NCBI RefSeq assembly: GCF_017312485.1
Contig: NZ_BMBA01000001.1
Coordinates: 1 to 64,000, forward strand
Length of the DNA stretch: 64,000 bases
Source: Clostridium zeae
Lineage (GTDB): Bacteria > Bacillota > Clostridia > Clostridiales > Clostridiaceae
Reading direction: 5' to 3'
Made by a program: the position numbers and the translations under genes. Positions 17,690 through 28,083 of the stretch are shown one piece after another (position 1 is the stretch's first letter; the number at the start of each line of letters is the position of its first letter). The notes beneath the pieces are model-generated. The model was given only the letters and a program-made list of their open reading frames with translations, had not been told where the DNA came from and did not search any database.

Positions 17690-20600
17690 ATGTACCCCTT
17701 TAGTATATTAAATAATGTAGTATTTTTGGATATTGAGACAACTGGACTCAATCCACTTGAAGATAGAATAATAGAAATTGGTGCAGTTAAAATAAAAGAT
17801 AGTATCGTTACTAAGTTTAGCAGTTTAGTGAATCCCAAAATTGAAGTTCCACTAAATATTATTGATTTGTGCACTGGAATAAATCAAGAAGCTTTAGATA
17901 ATGCGCCACAAATAGATGTAGTAATGATAAATTTAGTTGAATTTATTGAGGATTTTCCGATTATATGTCATAATGCAGCTTTTGAAAAGAGTTTTTTAAA
18001 AGTGGAAAATAGTTTTTTAGATTCACTGGAACTTATTGCTGTTCTTTTTCCTGAGTTTCATGAATTTAATCTTCAATATTTAATAAAAAAGCTTTTACCT
18101 AATAGTAGAGTAGAGCAGCATAGAGCACTAAGCGATTCAGAAGACACTATAGAGGTTGTAAACTATGCAATAAGTAACTTCTATTTTGATAATGGTTTCA
18201 CAATTCCAATGAGTATCACAGAATTAGAATCGTGGGATTGGTATAAATATATAACAAATATAAATATGGATGATGTTAAAGATTTTATTTCCAATATACC
18301 TCCACAAGCTAAGGTGGAAAATCAAAAAGCTTATACTATCTTTGCTTTGAAGGACTATGAAAAGCTTTTTGAAAATGAAGATGTGTGGAAAAGAAACAGA
18401 AGTGACTATAAGCTTAGGCCACAGCAAAGAGATGCCTCTAAGTTTATTAAAGAAGGTTTAGAAGGAAATAAATTTACTATAATGGAAGCTCCTACTGGGT
18501 TGGGTAAAAGTATGGCATATTTACTACCTGCTTCTATTTACACACATTTAAAAGAGGAAAAAGTTATTATTTCTACAAATACAAAAGGACTTCAGAATCA
18601 ATTAGTTGAGAAAGATATTCCAAACCTTTTAGAAGCATTGAATTTGAAGAATGATATTAACTATACCTTGATAAAAGGGAAAGGCAATTATTTATGTTAT
18701 GATAGGTTTGAAGAAATAGAGTATCCAAAAGATATGAAAAATCTTATTGGATATGTATATTTAAAGAGATTAATCACAGAAAAAGGCTTTGGTGACATTG
18801 AAGAAATTAATTACCTAATAAAAGAGAAATTTAATTTGAATGATTTACTAGAACAGTGTTTTTGTGATTCTGAGCTTTGTGATGTAGACAGCTGTAAATA
18901 TAGAGATATGTGTTATTATGCATCAAAAGTGGAAGCATTAAAAGAAGCTCAATTAATAGTAGTGAATCATTCCTTGTTAGTTAAGTGGCCATATCAGAGC
19001 ATAGCGCCACTTGAAAATATCGTAATTGATGAAGCACATAACCTTGTACAGGAGGCATATGAGGCTTTTGAGGAGACGCTTATATCATATGAATTACATA
19101 AATTTTTAACAGAGATATACGATGAGGAAGGAAAAAATGGATTCATATATTACCTATCTTTAAGAGCAAAAAATAAAAATCTGCCTTTAAAAAATATACA
19201 AATTGGAATAAATCACTGTTTGGAGCAGCTAGACAACGTAAGATTAGCTTTTGATAGTTATATAAATTCTAACTTAATAAATAGAGATTATAATATAAAA
19301 GAACACTTTAATAAAAATAATCCTAATATGGCACGAATTATAAGCTGTTTACAATATTTAAAAGAAGATATTGCGGACTTAAATTTAAATATAGATAAGG
19401 CTGTTAATGTTTTAAAAGAAATAACAGCTTTAGAAAAAGATAAACGACTTAAGATAATGATTGAAAAGGTTGAAGTTTTAGGGGGATATATTAAGTTAAT
19501 TGAAAATGTAATTGAACAAAGTAAAAATGATTACTGTTTTTATTTTGAAGTTGAAAAAAATCTTAAATGGTGGAAGATATCAAGCATTCCTTTAGATGTA
19601 TCAAGTGATTTTTATGAAAAAGTGCTAAATGGAACTAAAAGTTGTTTGTTTATTTCTGCTACATTAAGTACAGATAATGGATACAATAATTTGAAAAATA
19701 ATTTAGGAATTAGCATAGCTAAAGCCCAAAACAAAGAAATAGTGGAGGTACCTCCAATAGATCCGGTTTTTGATTATAAAGGAAGAAGTTCAATATATAG
19801 TTTTGAAAACCTGGATCCAAACGATATTGGAGCTTTCTCAGAAGATATGAAAAACTTTGTGTTAGAGCTCTTAAATAATATTGAGGGGAACATAATTATT
19901 CTCTTTACAAGTAAAAAAAGATTGCAAGCTTTTAAATCATCCGCGGCATTGGAACTTAAAAATGTTGGTGTAAGAATTGTAGAAGGAAAAAAAGATATAG
20001 AAAAGCTTAAATTGAGAGATAAAAGGTTCATACTTTTAGGATCTAAAGGCTTTTTTGAAGGGATAGATATTCCAGGGGATACTATGACTACTGTAATCTT
20101 GGATAAGGTACCAAATATTAATAGCAAGGAACCGTTATACAAATCCTTAGTAGAAAAGGGCCTTGAAAAAGGAAAAGATTATTGGCAATCTTATGCGAAT
20201 GTTAATTTTCCTATTGTATCTATTGATCTTAAACAGATTTATGGAAGAATTATTAGAACAGAATATGATTATGGAGCCCTTTTTATTATGAGCAAGTTTG
20301 ATAGAAATAACTCAACAATTAGGAAGCTTGAAAAACAGTTGCATGGGGTTCCTATAGTAAGAAAAGAACAAGAAGAAATTTTTAAAGATTTGAAAATTAG
20401 AACAATAAGATGGAAACAAATGAATCTTTACAAAATAATGAAGGAAGTTAAAAATACATTATTAGATGAATTAAAAAGTAAAAAACAAGCAAAGGCTATT
20501 GCATCTATAAAAGATATTGAGCTTTATGTGAATAAATTTATGTCTAGGGAATATGAAAAAAGAAATCTGAAGTATGATGTAAATATTTATTTTACAGAAC

Positions 20601-20698
20601 ATTTAATGATATATATAAACGGAGTAAAAATAAATCTAGGAAATAATAAAAAAGCAATAACTCAGTACTTTGAGGATATATTATTAATTAATGTATAA
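17690..20698 (+). CDS. dinG: DinG-type DNA helicase with N-terminal DEDDh exonuclease domain
   Basis: 1002 residues. The exonuclease domain begins FLDIETTGLNP (about residues 10-165). The XPD-like helicase shows Walker A APTGLGKS (267-274) and the four-cysteine iron-sulfur segment starting at Cys390 (CFCDSELC..CKYRDMC). It also has DEAH box 447-450, SATLS, and late QIYGRIIRTEYDYG. It probably processes DNA repair or replication intermediates. The open frame extends 40 codons upstream, but those codons are the hairpin repeat; ATG 17690 has GAGGAGAG in front and opens directly into the exonuclease domain, so I place the start there. Confidence 0.92.
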   Translation: MYPFSILNNVVFLDIETTGLNPLEDRIIEIGAVKIKDSIVTKFSSLVNPKIEVPLNIIDLCTGINQEALDNAPQIDVVMINLVEFIEDFPIICHNAAFEKSFLKVENSFLDSLELIAVLFPEFHEFNLQYLIKKLLPNSRVEQHRALSDSEDTIEVVNYAISNFYFDNGFTIPMSITELESWDWYKYITNINMDDVKDFISNIPPQAKVENQKAYTIFALKDYEKLFENEDVWKRNRSDYKLRPQQRDASKFIKEGLEGNKFTIMEAPTGLGKSMAYLLPASIYTHLKEEKVIISTNTKGLQNQLVEKDIPNLLEALNLKNDINYTLIKGKGNYLCYDRFEEIEYPKDMKNLIGYVYLKRLITEKGFGDIEEINYLIKEKFNLNDLLEQCFCDSELCDVDSCKYRDMCYYASKVEALKEAQLIVVNHSLLVKWPYQSIAPLENIVIDEAHNLVQEAYEAFEETLISYELHKFLTEIYDEEGKNGFIYYLSLRAKNKNLPLKNIQIGINHCLEQLDNVRLAFDSYINSNLINRDYNIKEHFNKNNPNMARIISCLQYLKEDIADLNLNIDKAVNVLKEITALEKDKRLKIMIEKVEVLGGYIKLIENVIEQSKNDYCFYFEVEKNLKWWKISSIPLDVSSDFYEKVLNGTKSCLFISATLSTDNGYNNLKNNLGISIAKAQNKEIVEVPPIDPVFDYKGRSSIYSFENLDPNDIGAFSEDMKNFVLELLNNIEGNIIILFTSKKRLQAFKSSAALELKNVGVRIVEGKKDIEKLKLRDKRFILLGSKGFFEGIDIPGDTMTTVILDKVPNINSKEPLYKSLVEKGLEKGKDYWQSYANVNFPIVSIDLKQIYGRIIRTEYDYGALFIMSKFDRNNSTIRKLEKQLHGVPIVRKEQEEIFKDLKIRTIRWKQMNLYKIMKEVKNTLLDELKSKKQAKAIASIKDIELYVNKFMSREYEKRNLKYDVNIYFTEHLMIYINGVKINLGNNKKAITQYFEDILLINV

Positions 20699-20749
20699 TA
20701 TTTTTATTCATTAGATATTATACATTAAATCCAGTTTATATGATTAAAT

Positions 20750-20785
20750 AAAGGCATTTGCAGCAATAATTATTGTAAATGCCTT
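20750..20785 (+). terminator. Hairpin after dinG, weak terminator
   Basis: AAAGGCATTTGCA pairs with TGTAAATGCCTTT (one G-T pair). The stem is strong, but no T-run follows beyond the stem's own three T. Confidence 0.6.
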
Positions 20786-20805
20786 TGAGCTTAAAAGTCA
20801 AAGTA

Positions 20806-20875
20806 TTGTGTTGAAATTAAGTGGTTATCAATCCGGTTCTATTTAGATTAGGCAAAGAATTATAAGGTAAATTTA
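20806..20875 (+). repeat. Degenerate half copy of the ORF-bearing palindromic repeat
   Basis: GTGTTGAAATTAAGTGGTTAT and the following TCCGGTTCT..GGCAAAGAATTA track the left arm of the full element at 48519-48580. The ORF side of the palindrome is missing. The rest of 20699-21021 holds only the dinG hairpin and the arsR promoter. Confidence 0.5.
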
Positions 20876-20946
20876 GTTAGTAAAACTATATAATTCAAAA
20901 TAAAAAATAAGATTTTTATGTAATTGTATACATTCTTCGACACATA

Positions 20947-21013
20947 TTGACAATGAAATTATAAAGTTTTATTATAATAATATGTTTAAGAGGTTAAACC
21001 AATAAACGATTGG
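20947..21013 (+). promoter_or_regulatory. Promoter and two dyads in front of the ArsR regulator
   Basis: TTGACA (20947-20952), 17 bases, TATTAT (20970-20975). Downstream are GTTTAA-GAGG-TTAAAC and CCAAT-AAACG-ATTGG, two perfect short dyads between the start of transcription and the ribosome site. They are natural operator candidates for an autoregulating ArsR-family protein. Confidence 0.55.
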
Positions 21014-21021
21014 AGGTTAAT

Positions 21022-21348
21022 ATGGATAATAAGCCAAATAAGGAACTAATAATAGATACATTTAGGCAATGTATTCCTTTTTTTAACGTTTTAGCAGATG
21101 AAAATAGACAAAATATAATTATGCTTTTAGCAGAAGAAGAAGCTGGACTTAATGTAAATAAGATTACTGAAGGAATTCCACTTTCTAGACCTGCAATATC
21201 ACATCATCTAAAGATACTAAAACAAGCAGGTTTTGTAGGAATAAAAAAAGTAGGTACAGAAAATTTTTATTTTCTTACTTTAAAAAGCCCAATAGAAAAA
21301 ATTAAGCAACTTATGAACTATATAGAGGGCACTTGTCATTTTAGATAA
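21022..21348 (+). CDS. ArsR-family winged-helix regulator
   Basis: 108 residues. NVLADENRQNIIMLLAEEE, the HTH with LSRPAISHHLKILKQAG, and the wing (FVGIKKVGTENFYFL) are typical. The usual metal-binding cysteine motif is not seen, so the signal is unknown. GGAGG at 21012-21016 fixes the ATG at 21022. The upstream TTG in the same frame overlaps that site and is unlikely. The gene precedes a YhgE-type membrane protein by about 130 bases and probably controls it. Confidence 0.85.
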   Translation: MDNKPNKELIIDTFRQCIPFFNVLADENRQNIIMLLAEEEAGLNVNKITEGIPLSRPAISHHLKILKQAGFVGIKKVGTENFYFLTLKSPIEKIKQLMNYIEGTCHFR

Positions 21349-21480
21349 ATTTTTTTGCATCATTGGTTCAATTGATTAAACGAATAAACGTAAAATATAT
21401 TATCCATTTAAACCTCCATGTTAAAAAACTTATCTTACATGATAAGAAAAATTGTTATACAAATTAAGGGAGGTAAAAGA

Positions 21481-23835
21481 ATGAACGGAAAAAGTAAGAC
21501 AAGCAGTAAAAAAACATTAATTATCATTTTAAGCGTAGCATTAGCAGCAGTAATGTTCATACCAATGCTTTATTCTTCTATTTACCTTGGAGCTTTCTGG
21601 GATCCATATGGTAGACTTGATAATGTACCTGTAGCCTTTGTAAATATGGATAAGTCAGTTACTAAGGATGGCAAGGAGTATGCAGTAGGAAAAGAACTGG
21701 AGAAAAATCTAAAAACAAATGATAAAGTAGCTTGGAAGTTTGTGAGCTATGAAGAGGCACAAAAGGGTGTAAAAGGTACTGACTATTATGCGATGATAGA
21801 AATACCTGAAGATTTTTCTCAAAAAATTGCTGCTTCACAGGATGGAACATTTAATACTCCTGAGGTAATTTATGAAGGAAATAAAGGAAGAAACTTTGTA
21901 TTTTCTCAAATATCTGAAAAGGTTGCAGAAAGTATTAAGACTGAAGTAAGTTCAAGTATTCAAAAAGAGATATCTAAAGCCTTAGTTGACAGTTTGTATG
22001 ACGTTAAGGTTTCTATCAAAGATGCTGGTGATGGTGCTTCAGAGTTACAAGATGGAACTCTGAAGCTTTTAGATGGTAGTAAAACTTTAGCTGATGGGCT
22101 TGAAACTGCTGCAAGTGGATCAGGACAATTAAAAGATGGTTTAGTACAAGCGAGTAATGGAGCTACAACTCTTGAAAATGGAACTAAGCAATTATTAGAT
22201 GGAACCAATGCATTATCAAGTGGTCTTAATCAAGCTTCAAATGGATCAAGCGATTTAAAGGCAGGATTAAATACACTTGCTAATGGAGAGGCTCAGGTTT
22301 CAAATGGTTCTGGAAGCTTAGTTGATGGACTTAACACATTAAAACAAAGCTTAACAGCTAGTAATGATCAAATACCTAAACTAGTTGGTGGTGCTAAGGC
22401 TCTTAGTGATGGGACTGCTGCATTAAAAGCTGGAGCAAAAGATTTAACTTATGACAATGTTAAAGCATTAGCTGATGGAGTTAATTTAGAAAGTGGTGCT
22501 ATTAGCAATGCAAACAGCAAGATTGATCAAAGCCTTTTAGATGATATTAATAATTCAACTTTAGCTGATGGTGATAAGCAGAAGCTAGCCTTGATAATCG
22601 GAACTATCCAAAATTTAAATACTGTTAATCAAAATAATAACTTAGGTGGGCATCTTTCAGGTTTAGCAGAAGCAGTAAAACCGCTACCTAACACTTTACA
22701 GCAGTTAAGTGACGGTTCTAAGAATCTTTATTCTGGTATAAATCAATTAGTAGGTGGCCTATCAGAAACTCAAAATAAGGCAGCAGTTGGTGTAGATCAG
22801 CTTATAGCTGGAGCAAAGGCAATTCAAACTGGAAGCACTGCTTTACAAGCAGGTTTAAATACAGCAACTGAAAAAACTGGAGAACTTTCTAATGGATTGA
22901 ATCAATTGAGTACTGGGTCTACTTCTTTAAGAGATGGATTACAATCTGCAAGCTCAGGAACTACTAGTTTAAAAAATGGATTAAATACAGCTGTAGTAAA
23001 AACAGGAGAGTTAACAGATGGACTTAATAAGTTAAGCAGTGGTTCAGTAACGCTAAAGAATGGATTAAATGATGCTAATGATGGAGCTGCTAAACTTAAA
23101 GATGGACTAAATAGTGGTTTTGATAAAATGAATGAAAATTTGAAGTTTAACTCCGATAATATGTCTAAGTTTGTATCAGAACCAGTTACCCTTAAAGATA
23201 ATTCAATAAATGCTATTAAGTATTATGGAGAAGGACTTGCACCATACTTTGTATGTCTATCTTTATGGTTAGGCTCAATGTTCATAAACCTTGTATTATC
23301 AATAGCAAAGAAACTTAATGTCACTGAGAATAAGTTTATCAAGAGCTTTGGTGGTAAATTTGCGTTTGGTGCAGCAATGGCAACTTTACAAGCCTTGATT
23401 TTAAGCTTTGCTTTAGTTAAAGGGTTAAACATTGATGCTACAAGCATAACAAGTTTCTATGTAAGTAATATTTTTATTGCAATTGTGTTCTTTAGTGTAA
23501 TGTATGGAGTATCTTATGCAATTGGGGTAATAGGAACACCAATTATGTTCATTATATTCCTTTTACAATTATCATCTTCAGGTGGAACTTTCCCAATAGA
23601 GACAGCTCCTACTTTCTATAGAGTTGTTGGACAAATCTTCCCTATGACGTACGCAATAAATACACTTAGAATGATTATTGGTGGTGTAAATACTGCAGTC
23701 CTACATAAAGACATAATTATACTTCTAACATTTATGCTTGCTTTCTTAGGTGGTGGCTATGCTTTAAGGCTAATACTTAATATGTTTAAGAGCAAAGACA
23801 ATGATGATGATGCTCAAGAATTAAATGCAGCATAG
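21481..23835 (+). CDS. YhgE/Pip-type membrane protein with long repeat ectodomain
   Basis: 784 residues. One N-terminal helix (about 12-35) and five or six C-terminal helices (about 585-770) flank a long outer domain. That domain is filled with about 11- to 14-residue repeats of the type DG...L..GL..A..G, probably coiled coil. The first helix continues into GAFWDPYGRLDNVPVAFVNMD, characteristic of YhgE/Pip (phage-infection and type VII-linked proteins). The C-terminus resembles ABC-2 permeases. The biochemical role is unknown. ATG 21481 has GGGAGG in front; an upstream frame start lacks one. Confidence 0.85.
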   Translation: MNGKSKTSSKKTLIIILSVALAAVMFIPMLYSSIYLGAFWDPYGRLDNVPVAFVNMDKSVTKDGKEYAVGKELEKNLKTNDKVAWKFVSYEEAQKGVKGTDYYAMIEIPEDFSQKIAASQDGTFNTPEVIYEGNKGRNFVFSQISEKVAESIKTEVSSSIQKEISKALVDSLYDVKVSIKDAGDGASELQDGTLKLLDGSKTLADGLETAASGSGQLKDGLVQASNGATTLENGTKQLLDGTNALSSGLNQASNGSSDLKAGLNTLANGEAQVSNGSGSLVDGLNTLKQSLTASNDQIPKLVGGAKALSDGTAALKAGAKDLTYDNVKALADGVNLESGAISNANSKIDQSLLDDINNSTLADGDKQKLALIIGTIQNLNTVNQNNNLGGHLSGLAEAVKPLPNTLQQLSDGSKNLYSGINQLVGGLSETQNKAAVGVDQLIAGAKAIQTGSTALQAGLNTATEKTGELSNGLNQLSTGSTSLRDGLQSASSGTTSLKNGLNTAVVKTGELTDGLNKLSSGSVTLKNGLNDANDGAAKLKDGLNSGFDKMNENLKFNSDNMSKFVSEPVTLKDNSINAIKYYGEGLAPYFVCLSLWLGSMFINLVLSIAKKLNVTENKFIKSFGGKFAFGAAMATLQALILSFALVKGLNIDATSITSFYVSNIFIAIVFFSVMYGVSYAIGVIGTPIMFIIFLLQLSSSGGTFPIETAPTFYRVVGQIFPMTYAINTLRMIIGGVNTAVLHKDIIILLTFMLAFLGGGYALRLILNMFKSKDNDDDAQELNAA

Positions 23836-23865
23836 GTGAACAAAATAAGTCGTTGATAGATAATG

Positions 23866-23897
23866 AAAAGGTAGTTCGATTTGAACTACCTTTTTTG
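23866..23897 (+). terminator. Terminator after the YhgE gene
   Basis: AAAAGGTAGTTC pairs with GAACTACCTTTT over a five-base loop, ending in six T. Confidence 0.9.
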
Positions 23898-24148
23898 TTT
23901 CAATTTATTTTTTATAATGTAATAATACAGCGTTACTTTAATTTAATATTGTATTGAAGATAAACTATTTGTTTTATTATAATCTCAATTAAATGTAATT
24001 ATAGACAGTGAAAAATGCTTGTAATTTAACTTCTATAAAACTAGAAACACCATCTGATACAAGTGTTGAATTGAGATTCATTGAGTACTTAAGGCGGATT
24101 CGCAATCAATGTTGTTGAATATTAATCAATTAGTTATAAAATTATAAA

Positions 24149-24201
24149 TTGACATACTATTTTATAATAAGGTAAAATGATTTATATAAACATAAATCAT
24201 T
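24149..24201 (+). promoter_or_regulatory. Promoter and perfect dyad before the GH51 gene
   Basis: TTGACA (24149-24154), 18 bases, TAAAAT (24173-24178), overlapping AATGATTTAT (24176-24185), six bases, and its exact complement (24192-24201). The dyad probably binds a repressor. No regulator gene is adjacent. The rest of 23898-24148 holds nothing I can name. Confidence 0.5.
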
Positions 24202-24234
24202 AATTGTTTAAAACAGTATGAAAGGGGATATTAT

Positions 24235-27200
24235 ATGAGACAGTATAATGATCAGGTTAATTATAGTGATAATATAATTGCGCATTATAAATTTGATGAT
24301 TTAAACCACGTAGGCAAAGATAGTTCAGATAATGAAAATCATGGAGAAGTATTAGGTGATGTTAAGCCAACTATAAATATAGTTGATGGTAAAATTGCAG
24401 TGAAGTTTGCGGGAGGAAACCATAAAACCTCCTATATAAAGCTACCTTCAAATTTACTTAAAGGTGTAAATGATAACACTGGGTTGACAATATCAACATG
24501 GGTGTATTTAGATAGAGGTTTGAGTGTTTGGGAGAGAATTTTTGATTTCGGTAAAGGACCAGAAGGACCATATTTATTTTTAACTCGTAATTTACGTGGA
24601 GTATTAAATGCCGGAGCTGATATTGTGGCTGATGCTGGACAAACTTATCCAGTTGGAGAATGGATCCATGTTGCATATACAATTTCGGGTACAGAAGGAG
24701 GAACTTTAAGTAATGCGGGACCAATGATATATGTAAATGGCAAGATAGTTGCAAACGGATTAATAAGTCAAACCTCTAGCGGAACTTATGCAAAACTTAG
24801 AGAATGGTTTGAAACCTTTAATAATGAGGAAAATTATAGCAGTAACAGCATAGGCAAATCTCAGCATGAGGTGGATGTTGATTTCTGTGGGGCACTTACA
24901 GATTTTCGTGTTTATCGAGCAGCCTTAAATGAAGATGAAGTACTTGAGGTTATGTGTGAAGCTCTAACTGATGAAGGGGTTGTAAATTTAGCAAAAGACA
25001 AGTATTTATCATTTCCAGCATCTGTTTTATCTAAGGATGTAACATTACCTACAGATTTGATGGGTGGAAAAGTAAATGTTTACTGGAAATCAAGTAATAC
25101 AGATCTTATAACTGATGAAGGTGTAGTAAAGGTTGTAGAAACGCCACAAGGAGTAACAATTACTGCAGAGTTGCAAAAGGGGAATTATTCCACAGAAAGG
25201 TCTTTTGAAATATCTGTTCTTCCTAAAGAGTTCCCACAATATACACTAGCAATTGATGGAGGTAAGGAAGTTGTTGATATAAGTGAAACTTTATATGGAC
25301 TATTTTATGAAGATATAAATAATGCTGCAGATGGTGGAATTTATGCAGAACTCGTAAGAAATCGTTCCTTTGAAGCTTTTTCTTTTGATACATATTCCAT
25401 AGAGTCAGGAGAAAACGCAGTTTCTACAGGAAGAAATAATAATCCTTTAGAAGCTTGGTATGGGGATTTGGATAAAGTTACAGTTAAAAATGAAGGTGGA
25501 TTAAATGATTTCTTTAAAATAGAAGATAAAGAAATTAACTCTTACTATATAACAGTTGATAACGGAACAACTATATCTAACAGAGGTTTCTCCGATACTA
25601 ATAATTATTGCTCAATGTTCATAAAAGAAGATGCAAAATATGACTTTACAATTTGGGCAAAGGCAGAAAAAGAGTCTACCATAACACTTGAATTAAAAGA
25701 TAGTGATAATAATTCAATTAGTGATGTTGCAATAGTTAAGGTAGAAGGAAATAATACTTGGAAAAAGTATGGTGTAGAAAATAAAGTTGTATTAACTGGT
25801 TCTAAGTCAGTACTTGGTCAGCTTGTTTTAAGGTTTGAAGGTGAGGTATCAATTGATATGGTATCTTTAATTCCAGAAGCTGTATGGGGAGTATCTGAAG
25901 AAGAAACCTCAAACACTGCTCACGCTAACTATACTGGTAATCAAAATTATAGATTAAGAAGAGATTTAGTTGAGGCCTTGGTAGAACTTCATCCAACTTT
26001 CTTACGTTTTCCAGGAGGATGTATTTCTGAAGGATCATTTATATGGGACAATGTTTATGATTGGAAGGACTCTGTAGATGATGTGGAGTTACGTAAGGAA
26101 AACTTTAATGTATGGGGATATGGTATGACTATGGGGCTTGGCTATATGGAATACTTCCAATTAGCTGAAGATTTAAATGCAACACCACTTCCTGTAATGG
26201 CTTGTGGAGTTTTATGTCAAGCTCGTTCAGACTATGCTAACCCAGCAGGAGGTGCACTTAGAGATAGATATATAAATAACTTTACTGACCTTATAGACTT
26301 TGCAATAAGCACTGATTTTGAAAACAATAAATGGGCAAAACTTCGTAAAAAGATTGGACATGAAGCAGCTTTCGATCTTCACTATTTAGGAGTAGGTAAT
26401 GAAAACTGGGGTTCTGAATTCTTTGCTAGTTTTGAAATATTTAAGGCAGCCATCGATGAATATATGGAAAAGAATTATCCTGGTTATGTGTTATATGTTA
26501 TTTCAACTGTCGGAGCTCAAGCAGATGATGATGCATATCAAAATGGATGGAAGTTCTTAAGCGGTAATTTAACAGGAACTGCAAAGGTGAGCTTTACTGA
26601 CGGAAGGATAAGTACTGAAGAAGAAGTTTCTTGGTATAAGAAACAAAGTCATTATATGGAGACAATAGCAGATGAACATTACTATCGTTCAAATCAGTAT
26701 CTTTTAAATAATGTTGATAGATATAATTATTATTATAGAGCTTACAATGCGGATGGAAGCTTAAATGAAAAGGAAACCTCGAAGGTATTTGTTGGAGAAT
26801 ATGCTTCAACAGATAAGAATACCTTAGCAGGAGCAATAGCTGAAGCAGCAGTGATGACTGGCTTTGAAAACAATTCGGATGTAGTAAGACTTGCGGCAAC
26901 AGCACCGCTGTTCAACAAAGTATTAACTGATAATGTTTATAGGTGGACACCAGACTGTATTTGGTTTGATGATGAAACAGTATGGCACACACCAAACTAT
27001 TATGTACAACAATTGTTTGCTAAATATATAGGGAAGAAGACATTAAAAACATCTTTCTCTAGTTATCAAAAAGGTGAGAAGAAAGAACTGATTCCACATG
27101 GAGGTATCGAAATTGCTACCGGAAATGCGGATATTGCTGTGAAAAGTGTAAAGGTTGTTTGTAATGAAAGCGGGAAAATAATCTTTGAACAGGACTTCAC

Positions 27201-27990
27201 CAAGGAATTAAATGATATTTGGAGCATGATTCCAGGATCAGCAGGCTATACAATTGATTCAACAAAAGGACTAATTCTTAAAGCTCAACCATCAGGACTT
27301 AATGGTTTATATATAATGAACGATAACTGGAAGAACTATAAACTAGAAGTCGTAGCTTCCAAGATTCAAGGTATTGATGGATTTTATGTTGGAGCGGGAT
27401 TAACAGATATTACGATTGAAAATAAAAATGTATTAGAATATGCAATAGCTTATGGTGGAAATGCTACTGGTGTTAAGGTTTTTAAAGATGGGATTGAAGG
27501 CTATACTTTAGGTGATTATTCATCAAGTACAGCTGCTGGAAATTTAAGAGCTGCATCATACGAGGAAATCAGGAATGGTATAGCATATACTATTACTGTA
27601 AATTATGGTGGGGTTACTGGTAGTAATTTAATTTGTTCATACACTGACGGAGCGAATTTTAGTAAAGTTTTAGATTACAAACTTGAAGCTTATAATAATC
27701 AAATATATAATTCAGTAACAAGAGATTCTAAACATGTTTATATTAAGCTTGTAAACGCGGACAACTATCAGAAAAAAATAAATATAGATGTTAAAGACAT
27801 ATGTTTAACTTATAAAGCTAAAGTAATTGTGTTAACAGGAGAAGAAGATATTGTCAATCTTCCTAATGTAAATAAGAAGAATGATGAAAAGGTTATTCCA
27901 GTTGAGTCAGAAGTAGAGCTAATCAATAACAGCATAATATTAGATTTACCAGCAAACTCTGTTAGTGTATTAGTTTTTGATATTAAATAA
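24235..27990 (+). CDS. LamG-GH51 alpha-L-arabinofuranosidase, no signal peptide
   Basis: 1251 residues. Order: LamG-type lectin domain (about 10-240), Ig-like domain (about 245-330), then a GH51 enzyme. GH51 landmarks are RFPGGCISEG near 600, the acid/base in GVGNENWG (Glu723) and the nucleophile in VFVGEYAS (Glu855). A further beta-rich LamG-like insert (about 980-1160) precedes the end. The expected activity is release of terminal arabinofuranose from arabinans or arabinoxylan. The protein opens with MRQYNDQVNYSDN, which is not a secretion signal, although binding modules usually go with export. GAAAGGGG lies in front of the ATG. Confidence 0.88.
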   Translation: MRQYNDQVNYSDNIIAHYKFDDLNHVGKDSSDNENHGEVLGDVKPTINIVDGKIAVKFAGGNHKTSYIKLPSNLLKGVNDNTGLTISTWVYLDRGLSVWERIFDFGKGPEGPYLFLTRNLRGVLNAGADIVADAGQTYPVGEWIHVAYTISGTEGGTLSNAGPMIYVNGKIVANGLISQTSSGTYAKLREWFETFNNEENYSSNSIGKSQHEVDVDFCGALTDFRVYRAALNEDEVLEVMCEALTDEGVVNLAKDKYLSFPASVLSKDVTLPTDLMGGKVNVYWKSSNTDLITDEGVVKVVETPQGVTITAELQKGNYSTERSFEISVLPKEFPQYTLAIDGGKEVVDISETLYGLFYEDINNAADGGIYAELVRNRSFEAFSFDTYSIESGENAVSTGRNNNPLEAWYGDLDKVTVKNEGGLNDFFKIEDKEINSYYITVDNGTTISNRGFSDTNNYCSMFIKEDAKYDFTIWAKAEKESTITLELKDSDNNSISDVAIVKVEGNNTWKKYGVENKVVLTGSKSVLGQLVLRFEGEVSIDMVSLIPEAVWGVSEEETSNTAHANYTGNQNYRLRRDLVEALVELHPTFLRFPGGCISEGSFIWDNVYDWKDSVDDVELRKENFNVWGYGMTMGLGYMEYFQLAEDLNATPLPVMACGVLCQARSDYANPAGGALRDRYINNFTDLIDFAISTDFENNKWAKLRKKIGHEAAFDLHYLGVGNENWGSEFFASFEIFKAAIDEYMEKNYPGYVLYVISTVGAQADDDAYQNGWKFLSGNLTGTAKVSFTDGRISTEEEVSWYKKQSHYMETIADEHYYRSNQYLLNNVDRYNYYYRAYNADGSLNEKETSKVFVGEYASTDKNTLAGAIAEAAVMTGFENNSDVVRLAATAPLFNKVLTDNVYRWTPDCIWFDDETVWHTPNYYVQQLFAKYIGKKTLKTSFSSYQKGEKKELIPHGGIEIATGNADIAVKSVKVVCNESGKIIFEQDFTKELNDIWSMIPGSAGYTIDSTKGLILKAQPSGLNGLYIMNDNWKNYKLEVVASKIQGIDGFYVGAGLTDITIENKNVLEYAIAYGGNATGVKVFKDGIEGYTLGDYSSSTAAGNLRAASYEEIRNGIAYTITVNYGGVTGSNLICSYTDGANFSKVLDYKLEAYNNQIYNSVTRDSKHVYIKLVNADNYQKKINIDVKDICLTYKAKVIVLTGEEDIVNLPNVNKKNDEKVIPVESEVELINNSIILDLPANSVSVLVFDIK

Positions 27991-28008
27991 AGGCTATATT
28001 TAAGAATA

Positions 28009-28083
28009 TTGTTGAAATTAAGTGGTTATGCGGGAGATGCTATATGAACGAGCTGTTAGAATTAAATGATTTTTTCAGATGGT
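28009..28083 (+). repeat. Half copy of the ORF-bearing palindromic repeat
   Basis: The sequence from TTGTTGAAATTAAGTGGTTATG through GATTTTTTCAGATGG matches the reverse complement of about 48648-48722, including the ribosome site and the first 13 codons of the small ORF. The second arm is absent and the GH51 terminator follows instead. Confidence 0.65.

Noticed and set aside
22020-23130. Repeated DNA in the YhgE gene as a CRISPR or satellite array
   Set aside because: The repeats are degenerate, in frame and multiples of three, and encode the helical DG..L..GL repeats of the ectodomain.
24149-24168. TTGACA with the TATAAT at 24163 as a promoter
   Set aside because: The spacer is only 8 bases; TAAAAT at 24173 with an 18-base spacer fits instead.
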